Under the pieces are notes generated by a model. The model saw only the letters and a list, made by a program, of their open reading frames with translations. It did not search any database and was not told the origin of the DNA. From NCBI GenBank assembly GCA_016934335.1, contig JAFGTC010000120.1, positions 1 to 40,227 on the forward strand: DNA of 40,227 bases, in the 5' to 3' direction. This DNA comes from Candidatus Omnitrophota bacterium. GTDB taxonomy: Bacteria > Hinthialibacterota > Hinthialibacteria > Hinthialibacterales > Hinthialibacteraceae. The translations under genes were made by a program, and so were the position numbers. Positions 26,321-34,859 of this stretch are shown here, in pieces. How positions within the stretch are numbered: position 1 is the stretch's first letter; each line of letters starts with the position of its first letter.

Positions 26321-28483
26321 TTGGTTCATTATTTTCTTAGTTTCCAACCGATTGGATTTTTCTTCTTTGTTCTTATTAGCACGTTTTTGATAAGACGCAG
26401 GCATCCTTATTTATGTTATTTGCTCTGGATCTCGGTCTTAATCAAATTAGTCTTGCCTTTTGGATTTTTTGAAAGAAATGTAACGTTCGCTTATTGGGAT
26501 CTCGAAGTCTACGAAAAGATTTCCGTTCTCACTCATGAAGAGGTTCGCGTTCAATCCCAACCGCTTCATGAGTACGATTCGACTCGGGAACTTGTCTTGA
26601 CTTCCGAAAATGAGTCCGAAAATCACATCTTTGCGCCTTCTCAACCAACGGGGGAAGCCCCTCGCCCCTCGGCGTACCAACTCGAATTTTGGAATCCCGT
26701 TCAGATCGGATTGAAATTCTTCTTTCCCATCTGGATCGGGATTTCATTGTTCCTGCTGGTCGCCAAAGGGATTCAATTTCTTCGTCAGCGATTCGCTGTG
26801 GCTTCCATGCCGGAATTGAAGAAAGGATTCGTTTATCAACAATACCTCCAGTGCGTGAAAATGGTCGGACTTTCGTTCGTTCCGGTTTTGCGCGTCGCGC
26901 CTGAAAATTTTAAGTCGCCTTGCGCCTTGGGCGTTCGGAAAAAACACACCGTGGTTGTTATTCCCAACTCGCTGCTCATTTCCAACGACCTGCGCAAGAT
27001 TCGCATCATCGTCTGCCATGAACTGGTGCACGTCAAAAAACGCGATCCCATCGTGAATCTCCTGCGCGTGGCCTGCATGATTCTGTTTCACTTTCACCCG
27101 CTGCGCTTAATCGCCGACCGGTTCATCGATGCATTTCAAGAAATCACCACCGATCTGAAATCGATTGAACTGCTGCAAATCGATAAAGGCGAATACGTCA
27201 GAGTCTTGCTGGCCAAATTTATGGAATTAGACAAATCCAATCGTTCTCTCTCTTTTTCCGTGCCTTTTTTGGAAGGAGAACTGTCGTTTGTGAAACGGTT
27301 GTTCTACCTCAAACGGTATGAACCAAGACAGAAGAAGCCTTCGAAATTTCTGTTTTATCCTTTCCTGACCGCCGCCGTCTTGTGCTTCCTCATCCAATTC
27401 TCCCTTTTCAATTCGATGGCGATGAATCAATCGCTGATCATCGGCGATAACTATGTCGAATCGGCGTTTCCCGAACCGCGCGAGGTCTCTCCTCGTCTGG
27501 TTCACGAAAGAGGCGGCAGCGCGAAAATTTATCGGGATCGACTCTGGATTCTTGAACCCCGCTATGGATTGTACGTTTTTCAGATGGATGACGCCGGGCG
27601 ATGGAACTTGTCCGCTTCTTATACGTTCGAACAAGTCGGCGACGATAATACTGACAAGCGCGCCAATGACTTCGCCTTGGATGGAGATTACGTCTATTTC
27701 GCCGTCGGCGATGTAAATCCTCTGTCGTTTGTCAATAGCCGCATTGATATATTGAAGATGGCGCCGGACGACTCTCTCACGAAAGTGGGCGAAATCGCCT
27801 CGAGTCATCCGCATCTTCTCCACGTGTTTCACCATTCTCTTTGGGCGGCCGGATCGAGCGACATGCCGACGCAGGGGATGATTCAAATTTTCAATATCGA
27901 ATCGCCCCAAACTCCATCCTTGATCGATTATGAATTTTATGACGTCCTTCCCAGTGTTTTGGCGCCGATCGATCATGAGGAGGGATTGATTGTCTCCATC
28001 GGTCAAGAGATTCAGGTCTTTCATGATGAAACGACTCTTTTCCCCCAAGAAACGCTTCAACTCGATCAGAATGCCTACTGGGTCGGCCAATTGGAAGACG
28101 GGACGGTCTTGGCGCTGTCCGTTGAAAATTCAGGTCTTTCAGGGAAAAACTTTTTTATTCATACTTTGAATCGGAGAGAATCGAACCGGTTTGCAGTTGA
28201 ATCTTCCATACAAGTCTTTTTTGAAGAAGCCGGTGATAATGCCTTTTTTTTCGAACCGATCATTTTTTTCAACAATTTATTGTCGCCGGTCATTAATCAT
28301 GGGGCCGTCTTGTTAGACGCCTCCGACGGCCATGTTCGTTTAATCGCCCAAAGCGATAAGTCGTATGAATATCTGACGATTTTTCAAAATAAGATAATCA
28401 GTTTATATCCGGAAACCACCGTTTTTTATCAAGACGATTTCAAACAAAAGGATAATAATATTCTTGCGTGGCGCATGTATTGA
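26321..28483 (+). CDS. BlaR1-like M56 metalloprotease with extracytoplasmic beta-propeller sensor
   Basis: The 720-residue protein starts at TTG 26321, the only plausible start after the in-frame stop at 26297; it is probably coupled to the BlaI-like gene. It has four membrane segments as in BlaR1 (about residues 6-24, 31-50, 132-152 and 344-364). The cytoplasmic loop carries the M56 zinc motif HELVHVKKRDP (HExxH near residue 233) and a downstream Glu in FQEITTDLKSIELL. After the last helix the penicillin-binding domain of BlaR1 is absent. Instead about 350 residues form repeated beta units with LVIVD-like character (GMIQIFNIESPQTPSLIDYE, GLIVSIGQEIQVFHD). I infer that ligand or envelope state is sensed by this propeller and passed to the protease, which then cuts the repressor. 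Confidence 0.85.
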   Translation: MVHYFLSFQPIGFFFFVLISTFLIRRRHPYLCYLLWISVLIKLVLPFGFFERNVTFAYWDLEVYEKISVLTHEEVRVQSQPLHEYDSTRELVLTSENESENHIFAPSQPTGEAPRPSAYQLEFWNPVQIGLKFFFPIWIGISLFLLVAKGIQFLRQRFAVASMPELKKGFVYQQYLQCVKMVGLSFVPVLRVAPENFKSPCALGVRKKHTVVVIPNSLLISNDLRKIRIIVCHELVHVKKRDPIVNLLRVACMILFHFHPLRLIADRFIDAFQEITTDLKSIELLQIDKGEYVRVLLAKFMELDKSNRSLSFSVPFLEGELSFVKRLFYLKRYEPRQKKPSKFLFYPFLTAAVLCFLIQFSLFNSMAMNQSLIIGDNYVESAFPEPREVSPRLVHERGGSAKIYRDRLWILEPRYGLYVFQMDDAGRWNLSASYTFEQVGDDNTDKRANDFALDGDYVYFAVGDVNPLSFVNSRIDILKMAPDDSLTKVGEIASSHPHLLHVFHHSLWAAGSSDMPTQGMIQIFNIESPQTPSLIDYEFYDVLPSVLAPIDHEEGLIVSIGQEIQVFHDETTLFPQETLQLDQNAYWVGQLEDGTVLALSVENSGLSGKNFFIHTLNRRESNRFAVESSIQVFFEEAGDNAFFFEPIIFFNNLLSPVINHGAVLLDASDGHVRLIAQSDKSYEYLTIFQNKIISLYPETTVFYQDDFKQKDNNILAWRMY

Positions 28484-28492
28484 GGTTGATCG

Positions 28493-29095
28493 ATGCACTC
28501 CTCTATACGCAATAGCCAATCGGGCTTCACATTGCTGGAATTGCTGGCGGCGATCGCCGTCGCGGCGATCCTATCCATGCTCGTGATCCCGCAAGCGCGC
28601 GATTCCATGATTCGAGCCCAAGTCGTCAAGTCGCAAACCGATATGGCGGCTATTGAGAATGCGCTGCATTTGTATCATGCAGATTATTCCATCTATCCGA
28701 ATACTCGCCTGACGCCGATGACGCGCGGCGCGGAGATTCACAAATTGGCCTGTCTGACAACGCCCGTCGCCTACCTCAGCGATTTTCCTTTTTTACCCTG
28801 GTATGGAGAGACGGGCCGTCCCTACGCCAAAGCGGATCGCTTATCCAACGGCGACATTCAGAACAAAGTTCATAGCAATTATATCGTGTGGGTTTCGTAT
28901 AGCGTGCTTTATGAGAGCGACGATAATACGCTTCTCTCCAATCCGCTGCCGGATTGGATGATGTTCAGCGGCGGCCCCGTCAGCGTCTACTCCGGCGCTG
29001 ATCCTGGACGCTGGTTCTCTCCCACGAACGGCATGCGAAGCGAAGGGGGATTCTGGCTGGATTCCGATGGGAGTCTTTCTTTTAAAACCGACTAA
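28493..29095 (+). CDS. Type II secretion/type IV pilus-like pseudopilin
   Basis: The 200-residue protein begins with a short basic leader ending in Gly and then FTLLELLAAIAVAAILSMLV, the class III prepilin signal with Glu at +5 (cleavage after SQSG, residue 11). The rest is a small pilin-like head with a helix (QTDMAAIENALHLYHADYSIYP) of the type common in GspG-like pseudopilins of candidate phyla. The head contains DPGRWFSPTNGMRSEGGFW, a typical C-terminal loop. It starts nine bases after the M56 sensor gene, so it is likely cotranscribed with the BlaI-like cassette. No prepilin peptidase, ATPase or secretin is in the window, so the machine it serves is encoded elsewhere. Confidence 0.88.
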   Translation: MHSSIRNSQSGFTLLELLAAIAVAAILSMLVIPQARDSMIRAQVVKSQTDMAAIENALHLYHADYSIYPNTRLTPMTRGAEIHKLACLTTPVAYLSDFPFLPWYGETGRPYAKADRLSNGDIQNKVHSNYIVWVSYSVLYESDDNTLLSNPLPDWMMFSGGPVSVYSGADPGRWFSPTNGMRSEGGFWLDSDGSLSFKTD

Positions 29096-29253
29096 AGGAG
29101 GAGTAGACAATTCTCAAAGAAGATGATATGACTATGGCTTAAGGCGGGGAAATTCCGGAAGACAATATGAATTTCAGAGTAGGCAGGTCATAGGCTGTAA
29201 TGGTTGCGTGAGGCATCGCGACCGAGGCATTGTGACTTCGAAAAGGAGGCGTT

Positions 29254-29664
29254 ATGAAAAACAGGATTGTTTCAAGAATGCTTAAATTTGTTTTCTGCGT
29301 TTCTGCGATCCTTGGCGGAGGCGCATCAAGTCAGGGGACGAATTGTGATTATTGCAAAGATCTGTACGGTTCGCCTATTCAATTGTGCTCGGATTTAGGA
29401 CTTTCGCTATGCAGCGTTCGCTATGTCTATTCGCAAACCATCTGCTGCTCGCCGGACGCTGGATCGGACTGTTCGGATTATACTTCTCTTGGTTCGACAA
29501 CTTTTTATTATTATGCCGCGGTTGGGGATTACTGTTATGGGGCCTGGAAATGTTCCGGAGATTCTTCGAGCTGCCCGGGGGATGTAATTCACGGAACTTC
29601 ATACGATTGTTTGATTACCGGCCCTATTTTGCCGCATACGACATACGGATTTCAATGCAACTAA
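29254..29664 (+). CDS. Small Cys-rich secreted protein of unknown function
   Basis: This 136-residue protein starts at ATG 29254 behind AAGGAGG (29243-29249). It has a signal peptide (MKNRIVSRMLKFVFCVSAIL, cleavage near GASS or SQG). The mature part of about 110 residues holds twelve Cys, in NCDYCKD, QLCSD, LCSV, TICCSP, DCSD, YCYG, KCSG, SCPG, DCLI and FQCN, enough for six disulfides. It is also rich in Ser, Tyr and Gly. I recognise no family. Such small, disulfide-rich proteins can be surface or secreted effectors, inhibitors or matrix components. It lies 25 bases before another secreted protein and 158 bases after the pseudopilin, so it may belong to the same transcript. Confidence 0.75.
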   Translation: MKNRIVSRMLKFVFCVSAILGGGASSQGTNCDYCKDLYGSPIQLCSDLGLSLCSVRYVYSQTICCSPDAGSDCSDYTSLGSTTFYYYAAVGDYCYGAWKCSGDSSSCPGDVIHGTSYDCLITGPILPHTTYGFQCN

Positions 29665-29689
29665 ATCATTCTTAACAAGGAGATGCACC

Positions 29690-30655
29690 ATGGGTAAAAG
29701 AATGCAAATCGATACTACAATATTAGTTGGTGTTATTTCTGTTGTTCTCCCTTTCAACGCTTTCCCCATAGACCTGGGGGTTTACCGGGATGCGGATGCG
29801 CTTCTCTATTCCGGCGAAGTTTCCTGGGAAATGGTTTATGAAGCGTTTCAACCGGCGCCGTTTTTATCAATCGACAAGAAGCCGACGGGTCTCAGCGATC
29901 AGGAATTTGAAGAATGGCTTGAAAAGCAAAAAACGCATCGCCGGCAGACGTTTCAAGTTTATGCCGTGTTTCAAGGCGATTATCTTCGCTTCGAATGCCT
30001 TTCCGATCCGGGGGATGCTCTTCCCATACCATGCGATCGCGTGGTCGCATTCAATGGCGTGTCGGTGACGTTTCTTGACAATGGTATAGGGAACATGTTT
30101 CGAGAGCCTTTATCCTCGTCGTTCTTTGAAAATCACTTCTCTCGATTCTATATCGCGCCTCGATCGTGCGGATATAACGCGCCTAAGATCATTCAATTGG
30201 CGCGTAAAGTGAAGGACGCCTATGAGAAGACTCCCGTCGAATTCAGCCAGATGGAAGATGCGGGAGGCGTCCTCTCCGTTTATGGGGTGTACCCGGATTC
30301 GGGCGGCCGTAAACTTGTGGAATTAACGCCTGATGAACAATACCCGCAGGCGTTTCGATCCATCAAATATATCAATCCCGAATTCAATGATCGAATTTTG
30401 ATTGAATGCTCTGATTTTCGGATGTACGCCGATGGAACCGTCTTTCCCGATAAGGCTGTCGTAATCCACATGCTTGGAGGCGAACTGGACGATCTACAAA
30501 ACGCGAAATGGGTTGATCGGCTGACATTGACGGTGAAAAGCGCTCGCTTTAATGGCGTTCTCTATGACGATGAATTATTCAATCCCGGCTGTCCGCCCGG
30601 ATTTCACGATCTGATGGATGCGCGCGCCATGATCAAAAAGAAACTGGTCAATTAA
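29690..30655 (+). CDS. Secreted protein of unknown function
   Basis: The 321-residue protein starts at ATG 29690 behind AAGGAG (29677-29682). It has a likely signal peptide (TILVGVISVVLPFNAFP). I recognise no family. The sequence is a mixed alpha/beta protein with a charged stretch EEFEEWLEKQK-like near residue 75, two well-separated Cys pairs and a C-terminal segment GCPPGFHDLMDARAMIKKKL. Similar layouts occur in secreted lipoprotein-localisation-like or substrate-binding proteins, but no motif decides it. It is the last gene of the 25.9-30.7 kb plus-strand run, convergent with the heparinase-family gene. Confidence 0.7.
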   Translation: MGKRMQIDTTILVGVISVVLPFNAFPIDLGVYRDADALLYSGEVSWEMVYEAFQPAPFLSIDKKPTGLSDQEFEEWLEKQKTHRRQTFQVYAVFQGDYLRFECLSDPGDALPIPCDRVVAFNGVSVTFLDNGIGNMFREPLSSSFFENHFSRFYIAPRSCGYNAPKIIQLARKVKDAYEKTPVEFSQMEDAGGVLSVYGVYPDSGGRKLVELTPDEQYPQAFRSIKYINPEFNDRILIECSDFRMYADGTVFPDKAVVIHMLGGELDDLQNAKWVDRLTLTVKSARFNGVLYDDELFNPGCPPGFHDLMDARAMIKKKLVN

Positions 30656-30835
30656 TTCAACGGCCGCGAACGGCGAATTGACTTACTTGTTGACGTGCTT
30701 GGAATTTTCCCGGCGGGGAGCAAAGAAATCGAATCGATGCGGTTCTCGCGTCCTATGGAGAGAGACTACGAGGGGAGGATTCTTTCTCCATGATCGCTGG
30801 CGCGTTCGCCTATTTCTTTGCTTCCCCTTTCTCGC

Positions 30836-33250
30836 TCAACGATGAAGATCGCGAAGCGAGAACTGAATCGTTCGGCTCGACGGATCCCATGGGAACGTTC
30901 GCTTCTCCCCATTCAAGAAAATGGCGGACGGCGGAGCGGGGGATCGGAGATCGCAATGAATGATCGGCTGGCCTTGCAAGACCATCTTCAGTTCATTCCC
31001 TCGTGAAGTGAATAGAGAATAGACTTTAGAGAGGGAATCCAGCACAACCTGGTCGTTTTTGCGAAGATAACTGCCGCAGATGACGAAGCCGCGATCCATT
31101 GAATCGGGATGATCCGGGGCGTTCGCCGACCGAGTGAGGCCGAACAAATAGGCGTCCGTATCCCAGCCGTGGATGATTTTGTTGCTGTTTCGGTGCATGC
31201 GCCGCCCATCCGCGCGGAGATTCAGAAATATGTCCGTGACGCTGTCGCCGCGACTGATTCGAACGCCGATCATTTCATCCGCCTCCAGCAAATCGAGTTT
31301 GGCGGCGGGGCGGTTCTGTTCCGGCGCCAGCGGCAGAATCGCCGTGATGAACTTCATATCGCGGCTTCTTTCCTGAGGAGAAAACGCAAGATAGTCGACT
31401 TCGACGTCGGGCTGATGATCCTTCAAACCTTTCTTGCGGCTAAGAATCGCGTCAGTCGGATGCAGCATCCGGACGAGAGCCCGCGATGATTCGCCATTGG
31501 ATAGAAGAATCTCTTCCCCTTTTTCCAGGGCTTCTCCTTCGTAATGAAGCAGCCATTCCAACCGGCCTTCTTCGTACGCGCGGATGTCGTCGATGATCAG
31601 AATGACATCGTCGATCCATAGAAAATGCCGGTAATTGCGCGAATATTTCCAGGAAGTAGGGCCAGTCGCGTCGGCTAATACATATCGCATTCCATCGAGT
31701 TCCATGAGATGAAGAAGTTGTCCTGGAATCGCCGATCCCCGGTCTCCTCGCGCGATGTCTTCGGGATTCTGGGCTTCGCCGTCGATGAGAATCACATTAT
31801 GGGCGCGGCTATGCCGATAATATTGGGTATATTCCGGCCGGCTGTACGAGCAGTTTCCCGAGTCGATGATGAGCGGCTTTCCCCCGTGGAACAGAATGAA
31901 CGAGCCTGCATCCGGATGAGCGTGATTCCAGGTGAATCCCGATTTGACCGCCAGCATGGTTGCATCGTTTTCCCAAGACGACCGCATCATGCTCCAACCG
32001 ATGTCGGGATAAAGGATGGAGAGGGGAAGCGTTTTCGGCGTCTGCTCCTGAGGAGAAATATCACAATAGACCAATCCGATGGGATCGCTTCGCGCCCAAT
32101 CCCGCCGCGTCAGCAGCCAACGATGCGCAGGCGAATCGAAGCCGTTGGCCTGCAGCAGGCTCAGCGTTTTTGAACCGGTGCTTGTCAAACTGCTGTCGCC
32201 AAAATTGACGGAGAGCAATCCATCGTGGGCCGGGTAGGAGGCGTGGACAAAAAAATCGCCGCACGTTTCCAACAGGGGAATTTCCGGTAAGGGATGATCG
32301 GGGCGCGCGTTGGAACAGGCGAGGCGGTACATAAGATATTCCGCCAGCGCATAGTTGGCGTACGATACGCTTTCGTAGAATGCGCCGTTGCGATCGAAAT
32401 TAGGGCTTTTGTTTTGAAGGGTATTCCCTTGATAGGCGAACCACTCCGGAAAGGCGCGATCAATTCTATCTATCCATTCCATGGCTCGCGGTTCTTCTTG
32501 AAGAACAGCCAGACTCGCCGCGCCCGCCATGGAGACGCATACGCTCCACCAGTTGTGTCCCATCGAATCCAGAGCATGAATGCGCTTTTGGGGAAGGATC
32601 CAATCGTTCAGCGTGGGCAGAATCCCCTTTTCGACGAGCGCGCCGGCAATGGTTCGCCGATCCGAATCCGTAAGATAATCGAAGATGCTGTCATAGCCGA
32701 CGGCGTATCCAAAGCAAAAACGCGCCGTATTCAGTTCGGAATTCCAGGGGGGATCGCGCTTGGCGTCGCCCGCCCACCGGTTCAGTCGGGTGTAATGCAA
32801 AAGCGCATTGCGTAATTTCTCTGCATATTTTTTCTCGCCGGTCATTTGGTAGGCGAGGCCGAGCAGGGCGCCCATGTCGCTGATCTGCCCGCTCGGTCTG
32901 CCGTAGTTTCCATGCTGGCCGGTTCCGCCTTCCGCGTATTCTTTTGAAACCAATTCCGCATTCAACAGCCGATCCGCTTTTGCGCGAATCTCGTTCCAGA
33001 CGTCTCGAACAGCGGAATCTTGGGTGATGCGTTTTTTGAGATTTTCGATGGCTCGGGGCGTGAAATATAAGCGGGGATGCGGCTTGATCGCATCGCCTGT
33101 CGGATCGGGTGAAAGGGCGCTGACGCCGCTGATCTCCTTGCCGGGTTTATTGTTAGCATGCCCGCCCGGCGCGCCCGCTGATGCGAGAGCCAATAGAACG
33201 ATCCCATATGCAACTGACTGTCTAATGCCATAGTTTTTGAATAAATTCAT
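30836..33250 (-). CDS. Secreted heparinase II/III-family polysaccharide lyase
   Basis: The frame extends to 33325, but ATG 33250 has GGAGG eleven bases upstream and begins the signal peptide (MNLFKNYGIRQSVAYGIVLL, cleavage near GGHA); this gives 804 residues. The N-terminal half is an alpha/alpha toroid (HPRLYFTPRAIENLKKRI, MGALLGLAYQMTGEKKYAEK, HNWWSVCVSMAGAASLAVL). The C-terminal half holds the heparinase II/III-like beta-sheet domain with its signature AHPDAGSFILFHGGKPLIID, then SRAHNVILIDGEAQ. In the family this fold cleaves uronic-acid glycans such as heparin, alginate or related polymers by beta-elimination. The substrate cannot be fixed by eye. Together with the PL11 lyase and the exported sugar-acid enzymes it fits uronan breakdown. 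Confidence 0.85.
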   Translation of the reverse strand: MNLFKNYGIRQSVAYGIVLLALASAGAPGGHANNKPGKEISGVSALSPDPTGDAIKPHPRLYFTPRAIENLKKRITQDSAVRDVWNEIRAKADRLLNAELVSKEYAEGGTGQHGNYGRPSGQISDMGALLGLAYQMTGEKKYAEKLRNALLHYTRLNRWAGDAKRDPPWNSELNTARFCFGYAVGYDSIFDYLTDSDRRTIAGALVEKGILPTLNDWILPQKRIHALDSMGHNWWSVCVSMAGAASLAVLQEEPRAMEWIDRIDRAFPEWFAYQGNTLQNKSPNFDRNGAFYESVSYANYALAEYLMYRLACSNARPDHPLPEIPLLETCGDFFVHASYPAHDGLLSVNFGDSSLTSTGSKTLSLLQANGFDSPAHRWLLTRRDWARSDPIGLVYCDISPQEQTPKTLPLSILYPDIGWSMMRSSWENDATMLAVKSGFTWNHAHPDAGSFILFHGGKPLIIDSGNCSYSRPEYTQYYRHSRAHNVILIDGEAQNPEDIARGDRGSAIPGQLLHLMELDGMRYVLADATGPTSWKYSRNYRHFLWIDDVILIIDDIRAYEEGRLEWLLHYEGEALEKGEEILLSNGESSRALVRMLHPTDAILSRKKGLKDHQPDVEVDYLAFSPQERSRDMKFITAILPLAPEQNRPAAKLDLLEADEMIGVRISRGDSVTDIFLNLRADGRRMHRNSNKIIHGWDTDAYLFGLTRSANAPDHPDSMDRGFVICGSYLRKNDQVVLDSLSKVYSLFTSRGNELKMVLQGQPIIHCDLRSPAPPSAIFLNGEKRTFPWDPSSRTIQFSLRDLHR

Positions 33251-33391
33251 GTGGATAGACGCCTCCGGAATGCGAATCGTGAATGATAGAGTGGAGGAGC
33301 GAATCCGGTCCCGCCATCCAGTCATTGTTTCTCAGAAGGCTTGATAATTCAATGGATTCTGAATTCCAGGATTTTTAAGAATGAGGCAAAC

Positions 33392-33425
33392 GCAGAGGAA
33401 GGGATCGCGCGATCCCTTCCTCTGC
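33392..33425. terminator. 34-bp perfect palindrome downstream of pseudopilin gene
   Basis: All 17 base pairs from 33392/33425 inward to 33408/33409 match. The arms begin GCAGAGGAAGGGATCG on the plus strand. On the minus strand it lies about 55 bases after the pseudopilin stop, so a terminator or 3' stabiliser is the simplest reading. No T run follows, unlike the hairpins at 12405 and 36905. Confidence 0.5.
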
Positions 33426-33479
33426 TGTAAGGCCTCGGGGGGGGGTGAAGACCGGTTTGTTTCTACTACAAAAGACAAT

Positions 33480-34154
33480 TTAGCGTCCGCCGACTCTATT
33501 GATGCGGACGATGCCGCCGCCGGAACGCATCATCAAATCGCCGATGCTGACTAAACCGTTGGAGGAGTCGTACGGGACGCCGTAGCGAATGCCGTTGTCG
33601 CCGCCGTACATCTGTTCGGCGGCGGGCGCGAAGGCCATCAGGATATAATCGCCTTCATTCAAAGGCGGCTCGTATCTTGTGTCTCCATAGTCGGGGCCTG
33701 GGGTTTGTGGATCGTTATCGGCGTAATAATACACGTCGTTGCCGGAGAGTCCAAAACGTTCGGAATGGCCGCTGGAGACGGCTTGCAGCATTTTGGGCGA
33801 GAATGGATCTCGGGGGATGGAACTCATATACGAAATAGGGCTCGTCAGAGGGGCGAGCACGTGAATCTGGCGTCGGGTGGCTTCCGGTTCGTCTCCGACG
33901 CCGTTGAAGATTTCTCGTATGCGTTTGTATCCCCAATCGCTGCCGCTGTCATCCCAAAAATCGACAAGGAGAACGCCCTTATCCAAGCGCAGTTGTTCGA
34001 TGGCGGTCAGGGTGGAGTGCATATCCGCGTAAGATCGAGACACTTTGGCGCGAATTTGGGCGTTCATGAAGTTCGGGACGGCGATGGCGGCCAGGATGCC
34101 GATGATGGCGACGACAATGAGTAATTCAATAAGCGTAAAACCTCTCTTTTTCAT
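33480..34154 (-). CDS. GspG-like pseudopilin
   Basis: The 224-residue protein is a textbook prepilin. The short leader MKKRG is followed by FTLIELLIVVAIIGILAAIA with Glu at +5, so cleavage is after Gly5. Helix VPNFMNAQIRAKVSRSYADM continues the pilin stalk. The globular head carries aspartate-rich loops and PRDPFSPK, typical of GspG-like major pseudopilins in uncultured phyla. A GGGGAGA site lies about seven bases before ATG 34154. It is monocistronic as far as I can see, and a 705-base AT-rich gap lies upstream. It differs clearly from the pseudopilin at 28493-29095, so the two probably play different roles in type II secretion or a related filament. Confidence 0.92.
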   Translation of the reverse strand: MKKRGFTLIELLIVVAIIGILAAIAVPNFMNAQIRAKVSRSYADMHSTLTAIEQLRLDKGVLLVDFWDDSGSDWGYKRIREIFNGVGDEPEATRRQIHVLAPLTSPISYMSSIPRDPFSPKMLQAVSSGHSERFGLSGNDVYYYADNDPQTPGPDYGDTRYEPPLNEGDYILMAFAPAAEQMYGGDNGIRYGVPYDSSNGLVSIGDLMMRSGGGIVRINRVGGR

Positions 34155-34859
34155 CTAGGTTCTCCCCATGTTGTTGGATAAAAAATGTAAAAACGTTGTT
34201 TTGAAATAATATACATAAAATCGGATTCCTTAACTACGAGACTTTAAAGAAATGACAGGGGAAATTGTGGCGTAGACGCCGAATTATCTGTAACTGTTTG
34301 GGTGTTATCATACAGCCAAACAGAGTTTTTTTGTGGTTTTTTTGTCAATTTCCTTTACATCTTTTTGGGGCGCCTGTTTTTATTCATATTGAGTTAAGAA
34401 TTTGCATTGTATGATGTTACGCATATTCTGCTTTTTTGTTGTGTTACGGTTTGATATAGTCGCCCCTATTATAATGGGGAAAATTTGATTTTTTACATGC
34501 TAAAGCGATTTTTGGATTGAAACGGCTTTTTTAGGGCTGCATCAACACGGTTTTGGCAATCAACCGCAGTATGTATCTTTCGAATTTTGTTGGTGGTTAT
34601 TTCAGCATGACATCGATAAAATCTTTTATGCCGGGATATTGACAGGATCATTAGAATTTCATCCGATCTGGAATTCCCCAAAGAATAATTATGAAAGTAA
34701 AAAATATCGAAAATAGAGCCTTGCAACCTATACAATGAAATGGCGCCTCCTGAGAGGATATCATGATTCCCCTTTTTCCCCTGTGTATTTTAGCCTTAAA
34801 TACAACGAATAGGCAGCATAAAGCAGTTAATTTATATTATGGTTTAAGTAGGAGAAAAC
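34155..34859. other. AT-rich intergenic region with no supported gene
   Basis: About 705 bases lie between the pseudopilin start and the propeller gene. The sequence is AT-rich with several T runs (34325-34385). A plus-strand frame of about 70 codons (roughly 34504-34710) and a minus-strand frame (34493-34735) are open, but neither has a supported start or a family match. Both could be decayed coding sequence. The ends must carry the promoters of the two flanking genes. Confidence 0.4.

Noticed and set aside
27227-28090. Minus-strand open frame of 287 codons inside the M56 sensor gene
   Set aside because: Antisense shadow of the propeller region; no start signal or family features.
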